Below are positions 43,753 through 52,408 of a stretch of DNA of 64,000 nt, in pieces. A program made the translations under genes and the position numbers. Within the stretch, counting starts at the first letter, position 1. Every line of letters begins with the position of its first letter. The notes under the pieces are model-generated. The model ran no database searches. It was not told the DNA's origin and saw only the letters and a program-made list of their open reading frames with translations. This DNA is from Mesorhizobium australicum (GTDB lineage: Bacteria; Pseudomonadota; Alphaproteobacteria; Rhizobiales; Rhizobiaceae): NCBI RefSeq assembly GCF_900177325.1, contig NZ_FXBL01000004.1, positions 5,089,501-5,153,500 of the forward strand, in the 5' to 3' direction.

Positions 43753-44237
43753 TGAGAGCCTGTCGGGCTGGGAGGAGTCGGGCCGCCGGGCGGCAGTTCA
43801 TCGGTCAGTTCGACCATCCAGCTCGACTGTTCGCGCGTATCGTATTCCTGGAAGCCGGCGCGCTGGAAGCCGCGCCGCACGCAATCGTTCACGGCAGTGA
43901 TCTTGAACTCTTTTTCGGCCACGCACATGGTGGTCGGGCCGTCCCAGCGGCCGCCGCGCTCGGCATCCTCGGCATAGAGGTAGTAGTAGCGCGAGGCGAG
44001 CGGGCCCTCGATCAGCGTCTTGCAGGTCGACGCCTCGATGTGCCACCAGCCCTCTGTGATCCAGCCCGCGGCGGCACGATAGCCGATCGCCACGCCGACG
44101 AGGCTCTGCGTCGCGTTGCAGACACGGAAATCGGCCAGCGCCGGCGTGGAAAAGGCGACCGTTCCCAGCGTCGCCGCAGCAAAAAGCGCCGGCAAGGTGA
44201 TGGCATGGCGCACGCGTGCGGCCTTGGCGACCTGCAT
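43749..44237 (-). CDS. DUF1036 secreted protein
   Basis: A 162-residue protein. A signal peptide ends near ALADFRV. The mature part DFRVCNATQSLVGVAIGYRAAAGWITEGWWHIEASTCKTL is the DUF1036 pattern (conserved Cys and Trp, Gly-Trp-Trp). The later AVNDCVRRGFQRAGFQEYD completes it. The start at 44237 is chosen because it begins the signal peptide. It is the gene upstream of pyk, coupled by ATGA. Function unknown; extracytoplasmic. Confidence 0.86.
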   Translation of the reverse strand: MQVAKAARVRHAITLPALFAAATLGTVAFSTPALADFRVCNATQSLVGVAIGYRAAAGWITEGWWHIEASTCKTLIEGPLASRYYYLYAEDAERGGRWDGPTTMCVAEKEFKITAVNDCVRRGFQRAGFQEYDTREQSSWMVELTDELPPGGPTPPSPTGSQ

Positions 44238-44439
44238 TCTCGAACTCTTCGGCTGACGAAGCAATCTAAGGTTCTTTTCGGAAAACTCGCGCGATCTGTC
44301 AACGAAACTCCGCTGCACTGCGGCAGAAGCCCGGTGAAATCCGCAGTTTCGCCGCATCTATATCGATACGGCATTGCGCGAGGCTGCACGAGGTGGAAGA
44401 AGAGCCGCATCCGGACCACGAGCGGAACCCAGAATCGAC

Positions 44440-45237
44440 ATGGCCAGGACGGCCCTCTTTTCCCCATTCGAGATCATCGAAGGCAACCGCGCCGGCGGCA
44501 TGCTGATCGTTGCCGACCACGCCAAGCGGGACATGCCGGACGAATATGGCGACCTCGGCCTGCCCGCCGCCGAGTTCGACCGCCACATCGCCTATGACAT
44601 CGGCGTGGAGATGGTCACGCGCCGGCTGGCCGCCATCACCGGCGCGCCGGCAGTGCTGTGCGGCTTCTCGCGGCTGCTGATCGATCCGAACCGCGGCGAG
44701 GACGACCCGACGCTGATCCGGCAGGTCTATGACGGCACGGTGATTTCCGGAAACTATCCGATGTCGAACGACGAGCGGCAGCAGCGGCTCGACCGCTTCT
44801 ACCGCCCTTACGACGACGCGGTGGGCGCTCTGATGTCCTCCGTCGCGGAGGCGTCCGGCCGGTCGCCGTTCATCGTCTCGATGCATTCCTTCACGCCTGT
44901 CATGCAGGGCCGCCCGCGCCCCTGGCATGCCGGCATCCTGTGGGACAGCGATCCCCGCGCGCCGCTGCCGCTGATCGAGGCGCTGGCGGCGGACGGCTCG
45001 CTCGTCGTCGGCGACAACGAGCCCTATGACGGGGCGCTGCGCGGCGACACGATGTTCCGTCATGCGATCGTCAACGGCTTCGCCCATGTGCTGATCGAGA
45101 TCCGGCAGGACCTGATCGGAACGCAGGCCGGCGCCGACGAATGGGCGGAACGCCTCGCTCCGATGCTTGACGCGATCAACCGGCGACCCGATATCCATGA
45201 AGCGAAACAGTTCGGGTCCCGCACGGGACCGATCTGA
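44440..45237 (+). CDS. N-formylglutamate amidohydrolase family protein
   Basis: A 265-residue zinc hydrolase of the HutG-like family: VADHAKRDMPDEYGDLGLPA (metal His/Glu), the arginine-bearing SRLLIDPNRGEDDPTL and the later SMHSFTPVMQG metal/catalytic His motif are present. True HutG is in histidine catabolism, but no hut genes are nearby, so the substrate may differ. The start at 44440 is the family N-terminus. Followed after 10 bases by a DUF1244 gene, probably in the same operon. Confidence 0.88.
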   Translation: MARTALFSPFEIIEGNRAGGMLIVADHAKRDMPDEYGDLGLPAAEFDRHIAYDIGVEMVTRRLAAITGAPAVLCGFSRLLIDPNRGEDDPTLIRQVYDGTVISGNYPMSNDERQQRLDRFYRPYDDAVGALMSSVAEASGRSPFIVSMHSFTPVMQGRPRPWHAGILWDSDPRAPLPLIEALAADGSLVVGDNEPYDGALRGDTMFRHAIVNGFAHVLIEIRQDLIGTQAGADEWAERLAPMLDAINRRPDIHEAKQFGSRTGPI

Positions 45238-45247
45238 GGAGGCTCCC

Positions 45248-45556
45248 ATGACAGACCTGACCGAGACCGAGCAGCGCGACTTCGAGGCCGCCGCCTTCCG
45301 CCGCCTCGTGCAGCACCTGCGCGAGCGCGCCGATGTGCAGAACATCGACATGATGAACCTCGCCGGCTTCTGCCGGAACTGCCTGTCGAACTGGTATCGC
45401 GATGCCGCCAACGCGGCCGGGCACGACATGTCCAAGGACGAGTCGCGCGAGATCATCTACGGCATGCCCTATGCCGAATGGCAGGCGAAGCACCAGACCG
45501 AGGCGTCCGACGCCAAGAAGGCCGCCTTCGAGCAGAACCGTCCGAAGGACCACTGA
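45248..45556 (+). CDS. DUF1244 protein
   Basis: A 102-residue protein. The conserved block NLAGFCRNCLSNWYRDAANA (CxxC-like RNC..W) and SREIIYGMPYAEWQAKHQT define DUF1244. GGAGGC precedes the ATG. A compact helical protein conserved across proteobacteria, with no established function. It is in line after the formylglutamate hydrolase gene and before gapR. Confidence 0.9.
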   Translation: MTDLTETEQRDFEAAAFRRLVQHLRERADVQNIDMMNLAGFCRNCLSNWYRDAANAAGHDMSKDESREIIYGMPYAEWQAKHQTEASDAKKAAFEQNRPKDH

Positions 45557-45672
45557 CAGCAGCATGCCGGCGTGACCCGTTTGCGCCTTGACCCTGCCGG
45601 GGCGGTGGGGCATCGCAGGCCTCCCGGGCGGCGTGCGAGTCGCCCTGCAACGACCAGATTGAGGAGTATACC

Positions 45673-45933
45673 TTGGCCGACGAGATCACAGAAACCTCGC
45701 AGACTGTCGCTGCCGGCCAGCTCAAGGCCTTCATCGAGCGCGTCGAGCGGCTCGAGGAGGAGAAGCAGACGATCTCCGACGACATCAAGGACGTCTATGC
45801 CGAGATGAAGGGCACCGGCTTCGACACGAAGGCCGTGCGGACCATCATCCGGCTGCGCAAGAAGGACCAGGCCGAGCGCCAGGAGGAAGAGGCGATCCTC
45901 GACCTCTACAAGGCCGCTCTCGGCATGGAGTAG
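45673..45933 (+). CDS. gapR: DUF2312/GapR nucleoid-associated protein, TTG start
   Basis: An 86-residue protein. [20 protein letters not shown] and [20 protein letters not shown], then RTIIRLRKK, match the DUF2312 (UPF0335) family, in which Caulobacter GapR binds overtwisted AT-rich DNA ahead of polymerases and helps topoisomerases. The start is TTG (45673) with GAGGAG upstream at good spacing; no ATG exists in frame. It is expected to be an essential-type chromosome organiser. Confidence 0.9.
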   Translation: MADEITETSQTVAAGQLKAFIERVERLEEEKQTISDDIKDVYAEMKGTGFDTKAVRTIIRLRKKDQAERQEEEAILDLYKAALGME

Positions 45934-46046
45934 GGACGAATTGCCCTCTAGCGAAGTCCACGTCATCGAGCCTGTGGGAATCCCTGTGGCGCCGCGTCGC
46001 GCCGACTGACAGCGGATGCTAAGGACGGTGCCGGAAGGGGTACCGG

Positions 46047-47543
46047 ATGAAGGTCAATATCGACATGGGCGTCGCGGCTCGCGGCGCCATGGCGGAGATG
46101 GATCTGGAAGAACTGCTGGCGACCCGCCTGCTGGTGCAGGGCAATTCCGGGTCCGGCAAGTCGCATCTGCTGCGCCGCCTGCTGGAGCAGAGCGCGCCGT
46201 GGGTGCAGCAATGCATCATTGATCCCGAGGGTGATTTCGTCACGCTGGCGGAGAAGTTCGGCCACCAGGTGGTCGACGCCGCCCGCACCGAAGCGGAGCT
46301 GACGCGGATCGCGGGTCGCGTGCGCCAGCACCGCGTCTCTGTCGTGCTCAACCTCGAAGGTCTCGACGTCGAGCAGCAGATGCGCGCGGCCGCCGCCTTC
46401 CTCGGCGGTATGTTCGATGCCGAGCGCGACCACTGGTATCCGGTGCTCGTCGTGGTCGACGAGGCGCAGCTTTTCGCACCCGCCGCCGCCGGCGAGGTCG
46501 CGGACGAGGCGCGGAAACTCTCGCTCGCCGCCATGACCAACCTGATGTGCCGCGGCCGCAAGCGCGGCCTGGCCGGCGTCATCGCCACCCAGCGGCTGGC
46601 CAAGCTGGCGAAGAATGTCGCCGCGGAAGCGTCCAACTTCCTGATGGGCCGCACCTTCCTCGACATCGACATGGCGCGCGCGGCCGACCTGCTGGGCATG
46701 GATCGCCGTCAGGCCGAGATGTTCCGCGACCTGGCGCGCGGCAATTTCGTCGCGCTGGGACCTGCCCTGTCGCGCCGCCCGCTGCCGATCACCATCGGCA
46801 GCGTCGAGACCTCTGCGCGCTCGGGAAGCCCGAAGCTGATGCCGCTGCCGGAGGCGCCTCAGGACGCCGGCGACCTGATCTTCACGCCCGCGCCCGACGA
46901 GGCGCGCCTGGTGGTGCGCAAGCCGCCACCGACGCCGATCCCCACCGCCGACCTCCTGGCGCAGCTGTCGCGGCCCAAGCCCGCGCCTGCGCCGCCGGCC
47001 GAGCCGGTCTTCGCCGTCATCGACGAAGCCGAACGGGACGCTGGCATCGACGCCGTGCTGCGGGAGATCCTCGACGATCCGGATGCGGCCTTCCGCACCG
47101 ACGCCGTGCTCTATCAGGACTTCCTGGTCCGCAGCCGCATCCGCCGCGTGCCCGGCGAGCCGCTGTCGCTGTCGGGCTTCCGCCGGCGGCTGGCGGTCGC
47201 CCGCGCCGGCGTCGACGAACATTCCGGCGGCGAAGTCTGGGCGAAGGCGTTGTCGCTCTCGGAAACCCTGCCCGACGACCTCCAGGGCGTGTTCCTGATG
47301 GTCGCGCGCGCCGCGACGCTCAACGCCCCGGCCCCGTCCGACGCCACGCTGGCCCGAGCCTATGGCAGCCACTCGCCCCGCCGCGCCCGGCGCCTGCTCG
47401 CCTATTTCGAGGAGCGTGGCCTGCTAGTCGTTCGCACAGATTTCCACCAGCGCCGCGTTCTCGCCTTCCCCGACCTCGGCTGCGAAACCGCCCCCGGCCA
47501 CCCCGAAGCGCCCGACGAGCCCCAGCGCGACGCAGCCGAATAG
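46047..47543 (+). CDS. HerA/FtsK-like P-loop ATPase with C-terminal winged helix
   Basis: A 498-residue ATPase. Walker A is LLVQGNSGSGKSHLLRRLLE, Walker B VLVVVDEAQLFAPAAAGEV, and a sensor-like GVIATQRLAKLAKNVAAEA. It resembles HerA helicase/DUF853 bacterial proteins. The C-terminal third has a Pro-rich linker and then a helical winged-helix segment (RAYGSHSPRRARRLLAYFEERGL). No partner nuclease (NurA) is adjacent. A role in DNA translocation or repair is inferred. Confidence 0.82.
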   Translation: MKVNIDMGVAARGAMAEMDLEELLATRLLVQGNSGSGKSHLLRRLLEQSAPWVQQCIIDPEGDFVTLAEKFGHQVVDAARTEAELTRIAGRVRQHRVSVVLNLEGLDVEQQMRAAAAFLGGMFDAERDHWYPVLVVVDEAQLFAPAAAGEVADEARKLSLAAMTNLMCRGRKRGLAGVIATQRLAKLAKNVAAEASNFLMGRTFLDIDMARAADLLGMDRRQAEMFRDLARGNFVALGPALSRRPLPITIGSVETSARSGSPKLMPLPEAPQDAGDLIFTPAPDEARLVVRKPPPTPIPTADLLAQLSRPKPAPAPPAEPVFAVIDEAERDAGIDAVLREILDDPDAAFRTDAVLYQDFLVRSRIRRVPGEPLSLSGFRRRLAVARAGVDEHSGGEVWAKALSLSETLPDDLQGVFLMVARAATLNAPAPSDATLARAYGSHSPRRARRLLAYFEERGLLVVRTDFHQRRVLAFPDLGCETAPGHPEAPDEPQRDAAE

Positions 47544-47748
47544 GGGCACCTCCTGCCGCGACAGGCAGGCAATCTGTCTCGCAAAGAAGACCGGCGGCAG
47601 ATCGCTCTGCCGCGGCGCGGATTGAGCCATTATTGACGTTTGATCTCCACGACATCTGTTGATACAGACCATTGTCCACTCGGACATTCCGGATATTCTT
47701 GAGACTCGGATCCTGAGGGTCTCATCGAGGGGGCAGGCCTGAATTGTA
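47544..47748. other. gap carrying a degenerate terminator copy and AT-richer spacer
   Basis: After the ATPase gene, a 25-base sequence (47589-47613) repeats the first half of the terminator found at 49743-49768. The palindromic partner is lost after position 47613, where the sequence diverges to a spacer leading to the acyltransferase start. No ORF of its own is seen. Confidence 0.65.
47589..47613. repeat. 25-base direct repeat flanking the acyltransferase, copy 1
   Basis: Shares GACCGGCGGCAGATCGCTCT and the next five bases with 49743-49767. In this copy the second stem half is damaged (CGCGG instead of CGCCGG), so it would terminate poorly. It follows the ATPase stop by 45 bases. Confidence 0.85.
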
Positions 47749-49680
47749 ATGACGAGCACGTTCTCCAAATCCCGGGAATACCTCCGCCACATCGATGGAA
47801 TACGCGCCATCGCCGTTATTTCGGTGTTTCTCTTCCACCTGAACGTTCCGTATTTCTCAGGGGGGTTCGTCGGCGTCGACATATTTTTCGTGATCTCGGG
47901 ATTCCTGATCACCCGGTTGATCGTACAGGAACTCAACGAAAGCGGCGGCTTCTCGTTCTCAAATTTCTACCTGCGCCGCCTGCGCCGTCTCGGTCCGGCA
48001 ATGCTCTTGACCGTCTTCGCGAGCTTCGTCGCCGCCTACTTCCAGTTCGCTCCGGCTGACCTGCGGCAGTTTGGCGGTTCCGTCGTCGCAAGCCTGCTCA
48101 GCGTATCGAACATCTTCTTCTGGTACGAGTCGGGCTATTTTGACACCGAATCGGCCCTGAAGCCCCTGCTGCACACCTGGTCGCTGTCGGTCGAAGAACA
48201 GTTCTATCTGACCTGGCCGCTGATCCTGATCGTCTCGTCGACTCTGCTTGGCGCCCGCAGGACCGTTCTGGTCGTCGGGGCGATCGGGACGATCAGCTTC
48301 CTCGTCAATCTCTGGGTGCAATTCGGCGGAAGCGGCTTCACCGACCTCAAGTCGGCGATGTTCTACCTGCCGTTCTTCCGGGTGTTCGAACTCGTTATCG
48401 GCGCTTTGCTGGTCTGGGCGTGGGCATGGCGCCCCAAATCGGCCGGATGGAACGATTTCCTGACGCTGCTAGGCCTCGGGATGATCGCCGTGTCCATCTA
48501 CTATTACGACGAGAATACGCCCTTCCCCACCTATTACGCGCTGCTTCCCTGCATTGGCACGGCCTTCCTGATCCTCGCCGGCGACGGCAGCCGGATCAGA
48601 TATGCGCTGACGAATGGCGTAAGCGTTCGGATCGGGCTGATCAGTTACTCGCTATATCTCGTTCACTGGCCGCTGATCGTATTCTGGAGCTATTCTCATC
48701 AGCTCACGAGCACCGCCAAGGCTGGAATATTCGTCGCGGCCCTGGTGATCGCTACTGTGATGTATTTCTTAGTCGAACAGCCGTTCCGCTCGGCCAACCG
48801 CCTGCCGATGCTCGGCCGCAATTTGCCGTTCGTCACCACTTCGGTCCTCCTCGCGGCTCTCATGGCAACGCCCGGCGCGCATGCCTGGGCACACAAGGGC
48901 TGGCTGTGGAGGCTCGACCCGGGCATCCTCGCGTTGATAGATCCTCAGAACGTCGCAGCTGGCCCCGCCCATACCAGGTTCAAGTGCCTGCTCGGTAGGG
49001 GCGAAGACCCATCGGCGTTCGACGAAGAATGCTACAGGATTCGGCCGAACGGCCGCCCCAACATACTCCTCCTTGGAGACAGCACAGCTTCAGGCCTTTA
49101 TCCTGGGCTGAATGAATTGCTTGGAGAGGAGGCTAACATCTATCTGACGGCAGTGGCCGGCTGCCCTCCACTTCTGGGCTTGGACATTCGAACCAGTCCC
49201 CGGTGCGGCGAGGCGAATCAGTACCTTTTCAAGACACTGATCCGGAACCACGCGTATGATTTGGTCATCATGAAATCGCTCGCCTCCGACACCATGTTCC
49301 AGCGCTATTTTCCCGCGACGCGCGCGGCGATTAGTGACAGCGGCACTAACTATCTTGTTCTTGGTCGCGGACTGGAATTCAAGAAAGGCCTGCTGACGCT
49401 GATCACCCAGTACGGCAAGGAAGCGGGACTGGACGAGTTTGTAGAACGCAATCTCCAGGCGCCATGCGGCGACGAGCAGGGTATCGACAAATTCGTCCCT
49501 CCTGACAATTTCCTCTCGTTGAAGGACATTTTCTGCGCCGATGGCAAGCCGACCTTTCGAGATGGCTCCAACGTCTACTTTATAGACGGTGTTCATATGA
49601 CGCGGTTCGCCTCGCGGTTGGCGGCGAAGCCGATTGCCGCCTGGATTCGCGCGAACGATGTCTTACGGCCGGGATCCTGA
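47749..49680 (+). CDS. OafA/YrhL-type acyltransferase with C-terminal SGNH domain
   Basis: A 643-residue membrane O-acyltransferase. The acyltransferase-3 domain opens with HIDGIRAIAVISVFLFHLNV and has about ten helices up to residue 370, including the HIDGxRA and GGFVGVDIFFVISGF motifs. A periplasmic SGNH module follows, with the nucleophile in LLLGDSTASGLYPGL and the catalytic Asp/His in FIDGVHMTRF. Such proteins O-acetylate surface glycan or lipopolysaccharide. The gene is more AT-rich than its neighbours and is bracketed by two copies of a terminator sequence, suggesting acquisition. Confidence 0.9.
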   Translation: MTSTFSKSREYLRHIDGIRAIAVISVFLFHLNVPYFSGGFVGVDIFFVISGFLITRLIVQELNESGGFSFSNFYLRRLRRLGPAMLLTVFASFVAAYFQFAPADLRQFGGSVVASLLSVSNIFFWYESGYFDTESALKPLLHTWSLSVEEQFYLTWPLILIVSSTLLGARRTVLVVGAIGTISFLVNLWVQFGGSGFTDLKSAMFYLPFFRVFELVIGALLVWAWAWRPKSAGWNDFLTLLGLGMIAVSIYYYDENTPFPTYYALLPCIGTAFLILAGDGSRIRYALTNGVSVRIGLISYSLYLVHWPLIVFWSYSHQLTSTAKAGIFVAALVIATVMYFLVEQPFRSANRLPMLGRNLPFVTTSVLLAALMATPGAHAWAHKGWLWRLDPGILALIDPQNVAAGPAHTRFKCLLGRGEDPSAFDEECYRIRPNGRPNILLLGDSTASGLYPGLNELLGEEANIYLTAVAGCPPLLGLDIRTSPRCGEANQYLFKTLIRNHAYDLVIMKSLASDTMFQRYFPATRAAISDSGTNYLVLGRGLEFKKGLLTLITQYGKEAGLDEFVERNLQAPCGDEQGIDKFVPPDNFLSLKDIFCADGKPTFRDGSNVYFIDGVHMTRFASRLAAKPIAAWIRANDVLRPGS

Positions 49681-49742
49681 ACTCCGGCAAGGTTGGCTTG
49701 GAGGCTCTGCCATCTCGAACCCGTTTGTTCGCGGGTACGACC

Positions 49743-49777
49743 GACCGGCGGCAGATCGCTCTGCCGCCGGTCTTTGT
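49743..49777 (+). terminator. strong intrinsic terminator (repeat copy 2)
   Basis: GACCGGCGGCAGA-TCGC-TCTGCCGCCGGTC is a perfect 13-bp stem with a 4-base loop, followed by TTTGTCTT. It ends the acyltransferase transcript. Its first 25 bases are identical to 47589-47613. Confidence 0.88.
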
Positions 49778-49779
49778 CT

Positions 49780-52320
49780 TCAGCCCTTGGCCGGCGCGGC
49801 GTCCGGCGCTTCGAGCGCCCGGTTGGGGTGGCGCCGGGTCCACCAGTCGCCGAGGAAGAGCAGGATGGGGGCTGCGATGAAGATCGAGGACGTCGTCGCG
49901 ACGACCACGCCGGCCACCATCGGCACGGCGAAGTTTTCGGTCGCCTTGCCGCCCCAGATCGCCATCGGCACGATCGACAGGAGGATCGCGACCGAGGTGT
50001 AGACGCAGCGCGCGAACACCTGGTTGATCGACATGTCGATGACGTTGCGCAACGGCATCTTCTTGTAGGCTCTCAAGTTCTCGCGCATCCGGTCGTAGAC
50101 GACCACCTTGTCGTTCACCGAATAGCCGATGATCGTCAAAAGTGCCGCGATCGCCGTCAGGTTGAAGTCGAGGCCGAGCAGGGCGAAGAAGCCGACCATC
50201 TTGGTCGTATCGAGCACCAGCGTCGCGATCGCGCCGATGGCGAAGTTCCACTCGAAGCGCCACCAGATGTAGCAAAGCATCGCCGCCGCCGCGAGGACCA
50301 CCGCCAGCACGCCCGACTGGGCAAGTTCGCCCGAGACCTTCGGCCCGACCACCTCCGTGCGTTCGAACTTCACGCCCGGATCGAGCTTCTGCACCGCCTC
50401 CTTCACCTTTTCGACGGCGGTCGTCTGCGCGATCTCGCCGCCATCCTGCCGCTGGACGCGGATCAGGACGTGGTCGGCGTCGCCGACGTTCTGAAGCGCG
50501 ATTTCGCCCAAGCCCAGATCCGAGAGCGTGCTTCTCAGCTGGCCGAGATCGGCCGGCTGCGACGAGGTGATCTCCACCTGGATGCCGCCCTTGAAGTCGA
50601 TGCCGTAGTTGAGGCCGGGCTTCATGAACAGGCCGATCGAGGCGAGCGACAGCAGGATCGACACGCCGATGCCGAGGAAACGGCCCTTCATGAAGGAGAT
50701 CGACGTCTTTTCCGGGAAGAACCGGAACAGCGGCTCGATGCGCAGCACCTTCAGCTTCCGCCGGCGCACCACTTCCTGCATGATGACGCGGGTGACGGCG
50801 ACGGCGGTGAACATCGACAGCAGCGTGCCGAGCACCATCGTCACCGCGAAGCCGCGCACCGGACCAGCGCCGAACATGAACAGCAGGCTGGACACGATCA
50901 GCGAGGTCGCATTCGCGTCGACGATCGTCGAGTAGGCGCGCTTGAAGCCCTGGTCGAGCGCCGCGAAGGCGCCGAGCCCGCGCTTGGTCTCCTCGCGGAT
51001 GCGCTCGTTGATCAGGATGTTGGCGTCCACGCCGAGGCCAATGCCGAGGATGATGCCGGCGATGCCAGGCAGCGTCAGCGTCGCCCCCAGTATGGCCAGT
51101 GCGCCGAAGGTGAGCACGACATGCAGCAGGAGCGCGACGTTCGCGATCATGCCCCACGAACCGTAGAGCGCCACCATGAACAGCACGACGGCGACGAAGC
51201 CGGCAATGCCGGTATAGATGCCCATCTTGATGACGTCGCCGCCGAGATCGGGACCGACGGTGCGTTCCTCGATCACGGTCAGCGGCGCTGGCAGCGAGCC
51301 GGAACGCAGCAGCGCCGACAGCGTCACCGTCTCGTCGACGGTGAAGTTGCCGCTGATCTGGCCGGACCCGCCGACGATCGCCTCGCGGATGACGGGCGCG
51401 GTCAGCACCTTGCCGTCGAGCACGATGGCAAAGGGCCGGCCGACGTTCTGGCCGGTGATCTCGGCGAACTGACGCGCGCCGAGGCTATCGAAGCGGAAGG
51501 AGACGATTGGCTCCTTGGTGCGCTGGTCGAAGCCGGCGCGGGCATCGGTGAGGCGTTCGCCGTCAACGGCGACGCGGTCTTCAACCGGCATCTGGCCGCC
51601 GCCCTTGGCATCCGGCAACATGGTCACGCCGCGCGGCAGCGGCTCGCCCTGGCCGACATTGGCGACCATGTGGAAGGTCATCTTGGCGGTGCTGCCGAGC
51701 AGCTGGCGCAGCCGGGTCGGGTCCTGCAGGCCGGGTAGCTGGACCAGGATGCGATCCGAGCCGACACGCTGGATGGTCGGCTCCGCGACGCCGACCTGGT
51801 CGACGCGCTGGCGCACGATCTCCAGGCTCTGCTCGACGGCACGGTCGAGGCGGTCCTTGAGGCCCGCTTCCGTAGGCGTGACCTTGATCGGCGCGCTCGC
51901 ATCGGAGCCGTCGACCGCGAGATCCGACGAGCCGGCGGAGAAGCCGATCGCCGTGACGGGCGTGGACAGCGCCTTCAGGCTATCGATCGCCTTGGCGCGG
52001 GTGGCCGGATCGGCGACCGCGACCGTTACCGTGTCACCCACCAGGCGAACAGAGTCGGTGCGGACGCCGTCCTTGCGCAACGCCGTGCGGGCGTCGTTGA
52101 GCAGCGATTGCAGCCTGTCCTGCTTCAAGGCGGCGGAATCGACCTCGAGCACGAGGTGAGAGCCGCCCTGGAGATCGAGGCCGAGGGTGATCTGGTGCTT
52201 GGGCACCCAGTTGGGAAGCGCGGCGAGCTGCTGCGCGGTGAAGAGGCTGGGGAGTGCGGCGAGAACGCCGACGAGGATGATGAGGGCATAGCCCAACATC
52301 ACGCTCCTGGAAGTGCGCAT
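49780..52320 (-). CDS. secDF: SecDF protein-export fusion
   Basis: An 846-residue fusion of SecD (about 1-520) and SecF (about 540-835), each with six membrane helices and a periplasmic loop. It uses the proton gradient to pull preproteins out of the Sec channel. The SecD part has GLDLQGGSHLVLEVD and the conserved GLGVDANILINERIREE; the SecF part has GIDFKGGIQVEI and IGYSVNDKVVVYDRMREN. GAAGGAT lies 7 bases before the ATG. It is preceded by an ApdP-like arrest-peptide ORF that probably controls its translation. Confidence 0.97.
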   Translation of the reverse strand: MRTSRSVMLGYALIILVGVLAALPSLFTAQQLAALPNWVPKHQITLGLDLQGGSHLVLEVDSAALKQDRLQSLLNDARTALRKDGVRTDSVRLVGDTVTVAVADPATRAKAIDSLKALSTPVTAIGFSAGSSDLAVDGSDASAPIKVTPTEAGLKDRLDRAVEQSLEIVRQRVDQVGVAEPTIQRVGSDRILVQLPGLQDPTRLRQLLGSTAKMTFHMVANVGQGEPLPRGVTMLPDAKGGGQMPVEDRVAVDGERLTDARAGFDQRTKEPIVSFRFDSLGARQFAEITGQNVGRPFAIVLDGKVLTAPVIREAIVGGSGQISGNFTVDETVTLSALLRSGSLPAPLTVIEERTVGPDLGGDVIKMGIYTGIAGFVAVVLFMVALYGSWGMIANVALLLHVVLTFGALAILGATLTLPGIAGIILGIGLGVDANILINERIREETKRGLGAFAALDQGFKRAYSTIVDANATSLIVSSLLFMFGAGPVRGFAVTMVLGTLLSMFTAVAVTRVIMQEVVRRRKLKVLRIEPLFRFFPEKTSISFMKGRFLGIGVSILLSLASIGLFMKPGLNYGIDFKGGIQVEITSSQPADLGQLRSTLSDLGLGEIALQNVGDADHVLIRVQRQDGGEIAQTTAVEKVKEAVQKLDPGVKFERTEVVGPKVSGELAQSGVLAVVLAAAAMLCYIWWRFEWNFAIGAIATLVLDTTKMVGFFALLGLDFNLTAIAALLTIIGYSVNDKVVVYDRMRENLRAYKKMPLRNVIDMSINQVFARCVYTSVAILLSIVPMAIWGGKATENFAVPMVAGVVVATTSSIFIAAPILLFLGDWWTRRHPNRALEAPDAAPAKG

Positions 52321-52384
52321 GATCTGATCCTTCGAAAGACGCTGTCACGGCGCGAGGCCGCGTGCGTCGAAAAGCCTGAACGGT

Positions 52385-52401
52385 CCGCCCCGAAGGGGCG
52401 G
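52385..52401 (-). promoter_or_regulatory. hairpin between the arrest-peptide ORF and secDF
   Basis: CCGCCCC-GAA-GGGGCGG is a 7-bp perfect GC stem with a 3-base loop, 7 bases after the stop of the upstream ORF. In the transcript its loop region includes CCUUCG, complementary to CGAAGG of the secDF Shine-Dalgarno (52329-52334), so the two could pair alternatively. Confidence 0.55.
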
Positions 52402-52408
52402 TTCTGCG

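Noticed and set aside
49693..51738. 681-codon forward ORF opposite secDF
   Set aside because: Shadow of secDF; the reverse gene has every SecD/SecF motif.
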